DNA of 34,708 bases from Ichthyophonus hoferi (GCA_002751075.1 NAOQ01000255.1:61772-96479), one strand, 5' to 3'; numbered from the stretch's first letter, positions 11,880 to 23,148 are shown. The notes: generated by a model from the sequence alone, not told the origin. Made by a program: numbers and translations.

Positions 11880-12818
11880 GGCAGTTCTAGCGACTTGTCC
11901 ACAGGCTTTGAAATCTCCAATTTGTTTGCGAATAATGGTTGGCTTTACTGGACTAGCGGTAGTAATAGCTAATTGATGTAATCTGTCTTCAAGGCTGAGT
12001 TGAAGTGGTTGAGGTTCTATAGAGGTAGTGTATACACTGACTCTCTGGGTAACTGGCTGTAGTAATTATATATATATACCTGTTCTAGTTTAGAGGGAAT
12101 CAATGCTTTGATTCACCTAAGTGCTAATGTGGATATTGTACAATGTGACCGATCAGTATGAGGTGCTATTTTACGATCTAAATAATAAATAATAACTATT
12201 ATCATTAATTTAATGTTAGTAAATAGTTCTCTGATTTCTGAACGAGCGAGAGATCTTAACACTGATTATTGTATTCAAGTGCCAACAGTGAACTCGACAT
12301 TGCAATACCAGTGCGATGATTATGTACATATATATTATGATATTTTTTTGGTTAAACAATCAAATGAAAAGTTTTGTGTGCTACGAGTAACTTCGTATTT
12401 ACCGGGGGCCGGGGGTCTTTATTAGTTATTTTCATTTTCATTTATGCTTTTCTGATCTTTATCGTGTATGTCAATGGTGGTTCACACCTGTATGGTTGTA
12501 TTCATTATTCTAAATGTGACTGACCATAAAGGTTCTTATTGACTAATATAGCTCACGATAGGTCACACAGACCCACTAGAATTGTCTGATCGTATCTTGA
12601 TACTTAAATACTATTGTATCCTCATTTCAGATGGTAAATTAACCAATTTCCTCATTGATGTAAGTGTTCACATACCGCATGCTATGTATTGACAAGATCG
12701 ATTTACTTATTATACAACGGTATTCGATTAACTAATATAAGACTGATCATTGCATCACCGCTTATTATCAGGATTTCGGCCAAACTATGTGTTCATTCAC
12801 AGTTAACGATCTTGCAAC
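11880..12818 (+). repeat. Dispersed repeat copy C (longest copy)
   Basis: Blocks in order: a left block near 11883-11975 (GACTTGTCCACAG, GTAGTAATAGCTAATT) shared with copy D; 12105-12175 (CCGATCAGTATGAGGTGCTATT) shared with D; 12213-12320 (CTCTGATTTCTGAACGAGCGAGAGATC) shared with B and D; 12545-12600 (CACGATAGGTCACACAGACC) shared with A, B, E and F; and the right block ending ACGATCTTGCAAC at 12818. No intact long frame. Some shared blocks carry similar short minus-strand open frames in copies B, C and D, hinting at a once-coding strand. The element class cannot be named from the sequence alone. Confidence 0.7.
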
Positions 12819-13540
12819 ACATTTTAACCTTAACCGCTCTACATTTTACTTTTAAAACTACAATAATCCGTCTTTGTTATTATTTAATTGGCGGTTATAC
12901 CTACCATAAATGTAACTAAAATTTAAAGTTACGTTATCCTTTTATTTTATTTGGCTGGGTTGTAGTATTCTTATTTTGATTGGTCCTTTATTTACCCATC
13001 GTTATAGGCTAAAACAGAGAAAATAAAACATTCTTAAACCATATAAATCCAGATAATTAATAAAGGCCTACTATAATTTATGGTATTATCCCTTAGTATT
13101 TAATAGATACAAATATCATCTTTATCAAATATAGCTACACATAAAACATAGGCAAAATATCTATAGTTATGATTATCTAATTATTTAATGCTGGGTTCTG
13201 AAGTATTCTATATACTACTATCACTAATAATAGTAATCATAATAATAGTAGTAATAATAATAATAATAGCCGTAACTATAGTAATAATACTTAATAGTGA
13301 TAATCCCTTTACTAACCACCATGTTAAGGTTTTTTTCATATTTCTTTTTCATAATTTTATGCCCTAGGTGAAATAATTTGCCTATGCAAGGGGGAGTGTT
13401 AAAACAGTTATATTTAATTAATTTAGGTATTTCTTCATATGGCTATAATCATCTAATACTACTAGCAATTATTATTACGTATATGGTCTGGAAAAATAGT
13501 TAGTGCAATACATTGGTGTTAAATGACAATCGAAGATAAT
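12819..13540. other. Intergenic, AT-rich, no gene recognised
   Basis: Includes an imperfect (AATAATAGT)n-like run around 13210-13300. Short phrases such as TATGCAA.GGG near 13385 and 13715 suggest diverged duplication but are too weak to call. Confidence 0.4.
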
Positions 13541-13615
13541 TAAATCAAAATTGAATCGGCCAATGGTAGAGATCCTGCAACTATATACTAAGCCATTTCA
13601 AATCTTTTTTTTTAG

Positions 13616-13666
13616 GATCCGGATAACACATTGCTTCGGCTTCCTGCCCAAGACAAGTCCTGCTAA
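13616..13666 (+). other. Candidate orphan terminal exon
   Basis: A run of nine T followed by TTAG-type acceptor (AG at 13614-13615) precedes a short, less AT-rich frame reading DPDNTLLRLPAQDKSC and a stop at 13664-13666. AATAAA follows at 13677-13682. This is the look of a 3' terminal exon, but no partner exon was found upstream and the Jagunal gene at 10796 has its own stop. It may be a relic or chance. Other frames through the same bases are also open. Confidence 0.2.
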
Positions 13667-13699
13667 TTTATTTAATAATAAACACCATGTTTTAACATA

Positions 13700-14100
13700 T
13701 CTGTACTCCGTGTATGCAAAGGGACACGTTAAACCCCGCCTTATTTAGGTATTCTCTCTTCTTCAAAGCGAATATAGGTAGCAGGAACATTCCTGTCTCT
13801 ACTTATTATTCCCAACATGGTAGCAGAGAAAGCTTAAATAGTTTATCACAGTCACAAAACCTAGTAATTCCATTAATTCAGCAATCTACAAATGCCGAAA
13901 AAACTTGACCTCAACCCTACATCCATCCACTGACCTCCATGTGTGGAGAATCAATTTTATTACATCTACACACTGTTCAAATCTGCATTTGAACTATCAA
14001 CATTTCCAGCCTCCAAGTGACACCAAAGTAATGTACAAAACAAGTGGACAACATCTACATATCACCTGTTGCCAGCTGTCAATGACAGAGCTATAGTGAG
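13700..14100. other. Less AT-rich stretch with short overlapping frames, unexplained
   Basis: Two overlapping plus-strand frames of 64 and 63 codons (13714-13908 and 13905-14096) contain Ser/Gln/His-rich text such as SLNSLSQSQNLVIPLIQQ. There are no convincing splice sites and no family resemblance. It could be a decayed exon or an unrecognised mobile-element remnant. Confidence 0.25.
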
Positions 14101-14742
14101 CAGAAACATTTAACATACATACAGTTTGGTCAACTGTTCTTCCGTTTTTTGTACATCGAGTGCCAGCCATGTCACGTTTATTTAGTGAGCCACAAGCCTA
14201 TAGCTAAGTATTATTATAGTACATACTTATATCTTTAAACACTCCTTCAATTCTAAGACAAACAAATCATCATAGTTAACACATAAAAAATATTTATTTA
14301 AATCTCAGATTCTATTGGAGGAGATACGGCAAAAAACCAATAAAAACTATCTACTAAAATTACTTTCTCTGGTAAATATTGGTTTGGGAAAAGAGTACAT
14401 ATGATAGAAGTGGAGAGGGAGAGGGAGAAAGTGACAACAGAACATAAAATTTAACATAGCATTTGGCTAGATAGAGAAATAACATCGAAGAAAAAAATAA
14501 AGAAAAATAAGAAAAAATTAAATAAGAGCACAGGTAGGATGAAGAAGAAAATGGCCGAGGAAAGAGAGATTGGGGTGGGGGAGACTAAAAAGTAAATGAT
14601 CCTATGTTCTCTATTCGATCCATTCAAAGGTTATGGTGTGGAAAAAGACAGAAAATACAAGCAATCATCTACATGTCAGGACGCAAACAGAAAAAAAGGC
14701 CAGGCATGCATCTAAAGCCAACTAAAATACACAAGGTGGTCT
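14101..14742. other. 3' side of the minus-strand Jagunal gene
   Basis: No gene seen. On the plus strand there is a purine-rich tract (AGTGGAGAGGGAGAGGGAGA at about 14409, and further A/G-rich runs to 14600), which would be pyrimidine-rich in the 3' UTR of the minus-strand transcript. Confidence 0.4.
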
Positions 14743-15240
14743 TTACTTTGATTTCTTGATAATGTTCTCACCACTATTGTGGAGAAATTCAAAACTTGCC
14801 CTGATAGCTCCTATGCTAATACTAAGGAATATAGCCATAATACTGCTAGGACCAAAGAGTGTAGGGGGGCCCATCATTTCCACATAAAGGCCATAGGCAA
14901 TGACAACATCGCCAATAACACAGAGAATTTGAAATGCGCGAATAAGCATGTTATTCTTATCTTGTAGACCCTTTTGGGCAATACCATACACAATGAGAAA
15001 ATACACTGCCACAAACCACATAAAGGGGCGGGTTTCGAAAGTGTTTTCTTTCTCGAAACAAAGTGGGTTGAGAAGGAAGTAGCCTACACCGGCAGCCAGG
15101 GTAAGGACGAAAAAACGGAGCTGGTTACCAAGGTTGAGTCTGGCTTTGGCCGCCGCAATAAACCTTTCTTCTACAACATGACGTTTTTTAAAGTCCGCCC
15201 CATCTGTTCCCTCAGGCCTGACACTCTTATTACCATCCAT
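14743..15240 (-). CDS. JAGN1: Jagunal homologue
   Basis: Single-exon frame of 165 residues. Near the N-terminus it reads RPEGTDGADFKKR, which lines up with the GTDGSDFQHR block of human JAGN1 and is the strongest family signature here. Four hydrophobic segments follow at about residues 41-57, 71-87, 100-120 and 131-150. The C-terminus KKSK is a classic KKxx ER-retrieval signal, as in JAGN1. Jagunal proteins sit in the ER membrane and support ER reorganisation and vesicle-mediated secretion. A divergent duplicate lies convergently 3.4 kb away (10796-11305); both share the NTFET block. ATG at 15240 is the only sensible start because the GTDG motif follows within ten residues. Antisense open frames (14779-14967, 14974-15348) are shadows. 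Confidence 0.9.
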   Translation of the reverse strand: MDGNKSVRPEGTDGADFKKRHVVEERFIAAAKARLNLGNQLRFFVLTLAAGVGYFLLNPLCFEKENTFETRPFMWFVAVYFLIVYGIAQKGLQDKNNMLIRAFQILCVIGDVVIAYGLYVEMMGPPTLFGPSSIMAIFLSISIGAIRASFEFLHNSGENIIKKSK

Positions 15241-16935
15241 AATTGTGTTTGTGGTGTGTTTGGGTTATTGCGTTGTTGTTTAAGGCCTTCTATTTATTAC
15301 TGCTATCTATGGATATGTACATGTGGTTTTAATAGGAAATTTCATTGAATTTTGAATTTTATTTGTTTGTAACATAACATGCTTGTAAACAAATTTCATA
15401 CTTAGAATTATATATAATTATATAATTTAGTGTAATTACACATCATGGAAAAAAGGATATAGGGTCTTTTTTCTTGTACATAATTGTTATATATATATTT
15501 TTATATGTATATATATATATTGAGTAGAATATATTACGTTATACTTATATTTTATGTTAACGAGAAGAAATTTGAATTTTCAAGTAAATATATATAAAAC
15601 ACCCCTTACTAAAGCATCATAATCATTGAGTAATTAATTGAATACCTATTACATCATAATCTATATATAATTACTATTAAGTTGATTCATTGCCTATTAT
15701 ATTTAAAAGTAATTGTTAATTAATTAATATATTGGCCATAGTGTTTAAAATGAAATTATTAATTAGTTATTTTATTGGTTATAATATTTTATATGATATT
15801 ATTCGCTACTTATAGTTAAAATAATAACAATAATTAATTAATTGGCTAGAGTATTTAAATGTAGTAAGCTTATTATTTATTTATTTATTAGTTAATAGTA
15901 TTATTAATTATTTATAATATAATGAACAGGATTATTAATTGAATATATGTAATACATGGAATGATATTATTAATTCATATTATATATTTTATAGGTGGGA
16001 ATATAATGCCTATCACATATTGAGATTAGTTCTACTAATCAGATGTTATTTTAGATATTAGATATTTTTATGTTTTCATCATAAAGTCTAAACTCGATTA
16101 AATTGATATTATTACATACTACATATATATAACTAACGTATAATGAAAGGTTTATATATTATATATGTATATATAATAAATGGTATGTTATAGTATCTAT
16201 ATTTTCTATGTTCTTCAACAGTTGTATTATATATATATAGATAGATAATAAAAAAATGAAATGAAAGTACTCCTCCTACTCTGTCACTATTAATAGGTAA
16301 TAGTACAAAATGGAATTTTAAATAAAGCTTGCTAACGCAATGCAAGAGTATTGTGGCGTTCTTGCGTGGACGACTGACACAAAACTTGTTTTCATGGTAA
16401 AAATATAAAGAAGAACTTGGAAGCAACTAACTGACGGATATATTCCATACCTTCGTCACAATCATAACTCATTTCCAAGAGTTAATTTCAATGATGCCTT
16501 CTCTCTTTCACTCTACATATACCTCCCTAATCCTTATAAATATCTCTAAACCCCTTTCTCTCATTCTCTTGTAACTATGCCTTGTTCTTGATCTCTCATT
16601 GTTTTGTTATTATTATTTTTATCATTGGTGTGGCTCTTTTTGTTTCTGTTTTTAGATTTAACATCATCATATACAAACATATACGTACACATACACCCAG
16701 ACCAATACTCATAAACCCACAGGTAGGTGCCCACACATGTACATACATACACATATACATATACATAAACGCAGATATATGCATATACACATACATACTA
16801 TCAAACATACATAAATACATGCATAAATACGTACTATCTTACGTGCATACGTGATATCATACTATCCTACATACTGTCATACTACCATACATACTATCTT
16901 ACGATCATAGGTACATCATGTAGTCTCTCTCAACT
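15241..16935. other. Intergenic, AT-rich; contains an (ACATAC/ATACAT)n tract
   Basis: From 15360 to 16250 the sequence is almost pure A/T with TAATTAATTA and TATATA runs. From about 16670 to 16880 there is a degenerate ACATAC / ATACAT / CATACT microsatellite that creates mirrored open frames on both strands. I see no gene with splice or family support. Confidence 0.5.
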
Positions 16936-17166
16936 CACACTTAGTCTGACTCCTTTCTCACCCATTAAACTGTACCCGATCATACACTCTATGTTTATAC
17001 TCATGCCTACTTTATATGCATCATTCACATTATCGCGTGATTTCTACTCAATCAGCACCCATTTACTATCCTTTTATAATGCTTCAATACCTATATGGTG
17101 TAGTGGATTTTCATTTGATGCCTTTGTTCCAATTGATCTATTATAGGTATAAACTGCTGGGCATTT
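16936..17166 (+). repeat. Left copy of an exact 231-bp duplication beside the assembly gap
   Basis: Reading base by base, 16936-17166 equals 17288-17518 with no difference that I can find. The offset is 352 bases. After 17166 only four bases (CTGA) precede the N run. The pattern is that of one locus assembled twice, not an old repeat. Confidence 0.9.
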
Positions 17167-17170
17167 CTGA

Positions 17171-17287
17171 NNNNNNNNNNNNNNNNNNNNNNNNNNNNNN
17201 NNNNNNNNNNNNNNNNNNNNNNNNNNNNNNNNNNNNNNNNNNNNNNNNNNNNNNNNNNNNNNNNNNNNNNNNNNNNNNNNNNNNNNN
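17171..17287. other. Assembly gap (117 N)
   Basis: Run of unknown bases. It sits between the two identical copies of the 231-bp segment, about 420 bases upstream of the SPRING1 start codon. Frames that run through the N are meaningless. Confidence 0.98.
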
Positions 17288-17518
17288 CACACTTAGTCTG
17301 ACTCCTTTCTCACCCATTAAACTGTACCCGATCATACACTCTATGTTTATACTCATGCCTACTTTATATGCATCATTCACATTATCGCGTGATTTCTACT
17401 CAATCAGCACCCATTTACTATCCTTTTATAATGCTTCAATACCTATATGGTGTAGTGGATTTTCATTTGATGCCTTTGTTCCAATTGATCTATTATAGGT
17501 ATAAACTGCTGGGCATTT
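17288..17518 (+). repeat. Right copy of the exact 231-bp duplication
   Basis: Identical to 16936-17166. It ends at GCATTT and continues into unique sequence that includes a (TA)n run near 17562-17573. Together with the gap this suggests a false duplication or an unresolved allele. If real, it would be a very recent tandem duplication in the 5' flank of SPRING1. Confidence 0.9.
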
Positions 17519-17702
17519 AATTGTGTTTTTATAAACCCTTAAGTAATTAAAAGGGAAACATATATATATATATACACCTTGCACATATTGAATATCATCT
17601 GTCAAATCCATTGGACACACACTTCTAATGACATATTTTATTCTCTTTATCTCTTATCATTGTATCTACTCACATCTGGGCTGATGAATAGAATAGTGTA
17701 AA

Positions 17703-20700
17703 ATGATTGGCCTACGGCCGATTTGTTGGAAGATTCTTCACCTATGTTATCGCCGATTGGGTGTAGTGGTGATTGTGGTCACTATAATTTTACTGCAATT
17801 CTATTGGGTGCGTTTATATTTAAGAGAAACGACTGGCCTGTCTCTTTTTGTATCTTATCTTATGATTATATGTACATATCTTTATATATGAATATGTAAT
17901 TTTTAATGTAGTTTATTTTAAAATGGCGTTCTCAATGAGTCCAAGGTGTGTTTGAACTAAATAGGTAGTAATGTAATAATAATTATGGTGTAATAGCAAT
18001 TATAGTGTAATAGTAATTATAATGTAAAAGTAATTATAATATAATAATAATAATAGTGTAATAGTAATTATAATATAATAATAATTATAGTGTAGTAGTA
18101 ATTATAGTGTAATAATAATAATAATGAAATAGTAATTATAATATAATAGACGTTTTTTCATATGCAATTATTTCTACAGATTCTTCATGCATACTCACAT
18201 GTAGCTATGTATGTCTAACCATAATAAGGTCTGCATGACAGTAGTCCAGTCATAGTACTTACAAGTCACATGCAGCTAGCCTCTGGTAGTATTAGTCCAT
18301 CGCCAATAACCCATCGATTTTCATGGACCCGCACTGATAGCTTTAACACTTCATACGTGAGTCCAATTTACCATATTCTACTATCTTGGGCATGCTGGTA
18401 CTTTTGTGTTTATAATCCTGTGTAGGAATTGGTTAGTTTTTATATGAATATTTGAGTTGGAGGTATGTCAGGCATGTACGTATGAATAAGAATTTCTATA
18501 GGCTAATTGCTCTGTATATGCCTATATATAATCATCTATCCTTTTAAAATTTAATACCCACTGGTAATTGGGTACATCACCTACTGTATCATTAACCTCT
18601 TTCTTTTTATAAGTTCATCATACATCTATCTACATAAAAATATGTACTATAAATATAAATCTAACCAACAAAAAAATAAATAAGTTTTAAAGAGCCAATG
18701 GGGGATAATCATATAATATAAAGCTAACATTGATTGGGCTACAGGATCATATATGCCGTAATACCCAACAAGGAAGAGACATTTTAACCGATGACCAAGG
18801 TCTCCCTTATACTTCTCTCTCTCTTTACTATTTAATGCTCATGTTTTCTCTGTGGTGGGTGTGCTATGCCCTTAATGTTTAGTATACATTCATTGTATTG
18901 CAGGGCTGTGTATAACGTCACGAATTATCCAATGCTTTAAACGGATTAATTTTTATATAGCCGTAATTTCTATGCTGATTGTGTATTAACTAAAATAATA
19001 CATGCAATCAAGACATAGCTATCTTGATTATCTGTTCCTAAACCCAATCACAACGGCTGGAAACCGCCCTGGCCAATCATCCAATGAGTAGCTGGGAGGC
19101 TACTAATAGAATTTCTTTGAGTGTTTCAATTTACATGAGGTATAATAATTTTCAATATTGCGTTGAACAAAAGGATTGGCTCAGTATATATAGTGACCAT
19201 GGATACGTGGGATATCAAAAGGGTTATATTGTGTGATGACAGAGGACCAATAGGAACAAAGTACTTCTTTCCTAAAATAACAATTGGCATATTTATATCT
19301 CATTATGTATAATGAATGCTCATTTAGTATTGGATAATCACTGAATATTTATTTTTAAAACAAAGGTAAGGTGTATGATTGGGTAAGCTTTGTTTATTCA
19401 TGGCTAACGCGGTCTCTCACTCTTTTTATTGGTTTGTCTTCATTTCCTTTTCGATAAATTATTGGATACATTTATTATTTACTACTACATGCTACATGTG
19501 CTAATTGCCCTTTTTATTGGTTATTAAGTATACCAACAATATTCCCGATTGCTCATAATCATTCTATTGTATATTATTTTAGGTTATATTTGTCTCAGGG
19601 TAGACATCCAATCGACAGGCTGCTGTCCACCAAAAAATGTGCCATTGCCCGATTTCATTGGTACATGATTGTTATAAGTTTTATGTCTTAAATACCAGTG
19701 GTCAAATTTTAGTTCCTTGAAAAGACAAAGAATTTTTAAAAGGAAAACGTGTAGGCAACCATGGGGTTTTACTTTTGTGCTCACACCTATGTATGTATGT
19801 TTTTGATTACAAGTGTTTGTATTGTATTATGATTTATTGCTTATTGTTGCATGGCTATTAGCTGTTTATAATTTAATAGTGCTAAAAAGACAGGAGAGAA
19901 AAAGACTTGGAGAATTTGGTTGTTTTCATTTATTTGTAAAATAGTATTGGCAGTCACTGCTTTGATATGCTTGTGCATCTGTATGGTGTATTGATATGAT
20001 ATAATATACTATACTGTACTATACTAATATAATACTAATATAATATTATATAATAAAACATATATATATATTGTAAGCCAATGACATAACAGATTTTGTG
20101 CAGGCGGTGGCAACCATAGCAGCAGTACATTGGGCCCCTTTTCCTGTCTTGGTTGTGGAACCAATGGGTGTTGTTCTCACTATGCATCATGTGTTTCCTG
20201 CTGTCTTCAACCGAAAATGGTAGGCAGTGATTGGTTGTTGGTAGATCAAAAGATAGCATCTATTGTAAATCTATCTCTCAATGTGAATAATTGAGACTTA
20301 TCTCATGACCAATCAAATCTGGATATGCCCTCATTTAATTGGATATTTTTACTAGCAATGCTTTATTTATATTCCCTTTTACTCGTGTTTTGTTGATTAT
20401 ATATTTAGTGTTGATTGAAACGCATAATTTAACAATGGTTTCTATTTGGTTCTTTTCTGGGGTCATAGAGATCCCCATTGGCTCATCTACTATCAAAAAC
20501 CAAAGAAAGATTGCTATTGAGTGCCCAAGACCACTTTGAGCTATGTGTCGCACACTGTCGTACAAACTCTAAAAGGTATTTTATTGTTTGCTTTATATTT
20601 TAATTATCTGTCATGGTTGGCTGTCTGTTTATGATTTGATTCGTGGAATTTTGACCTGATATATTATAGATTATTTATATTTGAATCAGATTTAGTCTAC

Positions 20701-22138
20701 TATATATGTGTGTATATGTATAGCGTAACCCTTTTTATCTTTCTTTGCCATTCTATTTTGGCCATGGTGCTGTATGGTAATGCTATAAGCTATAAGTACT
20801 ATTTATAGCAAAATATAAAGTTAAATGAATTCATCTTGGATAGCTTACCATTAAAAACATTAAATTCAATTAATACATACATACTATCATGCTATCCTAC
20901 CCATGCATATTATTGTCCGTATATTTGTTATTGTAACAGAATATAATGTAAGTGAATCAATACGATCGAAATATTTTAGTTCATGTCTTAGTGCACATAA
21001 AATGCATGCTTGATAATTAATGGCTGTGTTTCATAATGAGTGTTGGTTGGTGCATGGTTTGCTTAAGCATTTTTAATGGGACACTGTGGTTCGCTACGCT
21101 AAAATTATTCACTAATACACCTGCTTATATATATATTCGTACATGTATATCTATCATAGTAACTCTTCCTACTTTGTACATATACCTTTATATACGTATA
21201 TATATATAATCTGTATGTGTATGTGGGCTTAAGAATTGGTGTGTGAAAATACCTATATGTTGGACATTGTTCTATGGCCATTTATCAGACCCTTATTCAT
21301 CAACCTGCCAAATAATCATGCATTTCCACCAATCCATATACATATATATTAAACACATTGATTGGCTGATTTAAATTAAAATCTCAGTGTATCCAACCTA
21401 AACCGCTACAAGGATAGCAAGGTGAATATATTTTTCCTCCTTTTGCCTTTTATGGATAAAACACCTTCCTCTCTGATGAATGTGATTGGGTGTCGTTTGA
21501 CGTTCAAATTTATATGTTTTATCTGGCAATTACAATTGGGATAGTAATTATCTCACTGTGTTGTAGTTATTATCTTACTATTTTGTAGTTATTATCTTAC
21601 TTCTAAGATATAGTATTCTATATATAGACTAATTTATAATTAATATTAATTAATTGATTTAAACTTGAACTGTTTTTCACCCATACTGTGTATGTTGATA
21701 TATTCTACCATCTCTACCTAACTAGTATCTATGCGTACAATTATATTTTGTGCCTATATGTAAACTTAAATTCAATTTGATGCGTTTGTGTTGGTTGTAT
21801 AGTCTATAATAAATAGAATATATGTGATAGAGTTATAGGTGCATATATATAGGTATATATATCTGTGTAAATATATATGTCTATATGTATAAGGAATGGT
21901 ACATACAATATATTATAGACAAGCATGAAAAGGTTGTGTTGCCCCAGTGTAGGAGGCCAATGGATACTGTTTTATAGTTGTCTTATAGTTCCTTATACTA
22001 TGTCCTATATTGTATGTTCCTCTATATATATTATTATATTGTATTCCAAACTATGTTATGTCCTGTACTATTATTCCTATATACCCCTGACCCTTCCGCT
22101 CTATACAGCGTCACCATTGCTTCTCCTTTGAAGGTTGA
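17703..22138 (+). CDS. SPRING1: SPRING1 (C12orf49) homologue, eight exons
   Basis: Exons: 17703-17849, 18276-18356, 18745-18799, 19583-19660, 20104-20219, 20469-20575, 21388-21421 and 22109-22138, with stop TGA at 22136-22138. They give about 215 residues; the human protein has 205. Exon 1 encodes a short basic N-terminus and one membrane segment (VVVIVVTIILLQFYW), as in a type II Golgi protein. Then come CRNTQQG, ILTDDQGYIC, STGCC, FSCLGCGTNGCCSHY, SCVSCCLQP and AQDHFELCVAHCRTNSK, each matching the human protein in order. The C-terminus ends HHCFSFEG. SPRING activates site-1 protease and hence SREBP signalling. NTS and NHS are possible N-glycosylation sites. All later junctions keep phase. 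The exon 1/2 junction (CTTTTT|GTATCT to CACATGCAG|CTAGCC) is the least certain, since other acceptors upstream could lengthen exon 2. AATAAA at 22276 could end it. Confidence 0.9.
17965..18149. repeat. Minisatellite, (GTGTAATAGTAATTATA)n-like
   Basis: Imperfect units of about 15-18 bases built from GTAATAGTAATTATA and AATAATAAT, in the first intron of the SPRING1 gene. Unit length varies and the units blend into a trinucleotide AAT tract. Confidence 0.75.
21546..21600. repeat. Short array of the TTATCTTACT minisatellite unit
   Basis: Two to three copies of AGTTATTATCTTACTATTTTGT-type sequence in SPRING1 intron 7. The unit is the one arrayed at 2392-2622 in the WD-repeat gene. Confidence 0.6.
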
Positions 22139-22221
22139 AGATGTCATGGCCAGCCCTGCCTTACGCCAACCTATAATATAGTCATGACTATATAAATAGA
22201 TAGATATATATATATATATAG

Positions 22222-22371
22222 GAAGTGAACGAGGTAGACAGATGCATACAGTATTATATAAGAGCTTGCATTTGTAATAAATAAATATAAAGATAGGTAA
22301 GTATGTAGATAGATAGATAGGGACTGAAAGAGGTAGACAGATGCGTACAGTATTACAGAAGAGCTTGCATA
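22222..22371. repeat. Diverged tandem duplication, unit about 99 bp
   Basis: GAGGTAGACAGATGCATACAGTATTA followed by AAGAGCTTGCAT near 22229 is repeated at about 22330 with few changes. Each is preceded by a GATAGATA or TATATA run. It lies just past the SPRING1 stop and may be part of its 3' UTR. Confidence 0.7.
22276..22281 (+). promoter_or_regulatory. Possible poly(A) signal AATAAA of SPRING1
   Basis: Canonical hexamer 138 bases after the SPRING1 stop, followed at once by further AATAAATAT. Confidence 0.4.
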
Positions 22372-22449
22372 TCTAGAAATGTGTTCTTACTTATTTAGTC
22401 GCATACTCTGTATGTAGTATGTATCTGTGTTTTGATATTTTAAGGTAGT

Positions 22450-23148
22450 ATAATAATCCATGGGAGTTCTGTTGACTAGTCCACAGTTCCTCGAGATCTC
22501 CAGTTGTTTTTCATATTCGATCATTGGTATTTCTGTATTAGCATTAGTAATAGCTAATTAGTTTGATCACCTTTTTATAAAAGGCAATGTAGAAACAGGC
22601 GTATATGTTGGCTCTATCTCTAGATGTCTATTACGATTATAATTGGCTATTACTGAAGGACGGATTCCTACTTTAGTTAATTTAAGTGCGACAGTGCTTA
22701 CGGCACAGTGTGTGCGATCAGTAAGAGATGTTCTATTATTATGTAGAAAATAGCTATGGTTGCTATTTAATGTTAGTATGCTGTTCTCTGACTTGTGAAC
22801 GGGTGAGAAATCTGAATACAGATTATTGTATGTGAGTGCTAACGGTGGACTAGACATTACAAGAACTTCGTAATTTTGTCAATGGATCATATACATGTGA
22901 ATGACCGGGTGGCCTTTATTGGTTATTACAGTTTACATTTATATTTATCTTATTTTTAGTATGGCTCATTAGCCAGCTACCTCATTGGTGTAGCTATGTC
23001 TTGCGTTTACAAATCAGCCTATCAGGTTGAAAAATCTCATGCAATTTAATCATTATACAACTAACTACTCGAGCCACGATCATTAATTACATATTATCTG
23101 AGTTACGATCGAACCTACTTATTCATGTGTGGTTAGCGATCTTGTAAC
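22450..23148 (+). repeat. Dispersed repeat copy D
   Basis: Shares blocks in order with copy C: GACTAGTCCACAG near 22475, GTAATAGCTAATTAG near 22545, GCGATCAGTAAGAGATG near 22707, the CTCTGACTTGTGAACGGGTGAG block near 22783, GTGGACTAGACATTACAA near 22844, and the right end GGTTAGCGATCTTGTAAC at about 23131-23148. A 96-codon minus-strand frame (22567-22857) lies inside. The opening residues of that frame resemble short frames at the same place in copies B and C, so it is probably a relic of an element protein. No known family was recognised. Confidence 0.65.

Noticed and set aside
14974-15348. 124-codon plus-strand frame
   Set aside because: Antisense shadow of the clear Jagunal homologue on the minus strand.
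16561-16854. Overlapping open frames on both strands
   Set aside because: They arise from the ACATAC/ATACAT microsatellite, which is free of stops in several frames.
17016-17498. Long frames spanning the N run
   Set aside because: Their length comes from unknown bases and from a segment that appears twice around the assembly gap.
19584-19784. 66-codon minus-strand frame with protein-like text
   Set aside because: Antisense to SPRING1 exon 4, whose plus-strand reading GYIC..STGCC matches the family and keeps phase with both neighbours.
23102-23120. GATCGAACC-like string in the repeat family as a tRNA B box (SINE origin)
   Set aside because: No matching A box at the right distance, and other copies differ at the key positions; a tRNA-derived origin is not supported.
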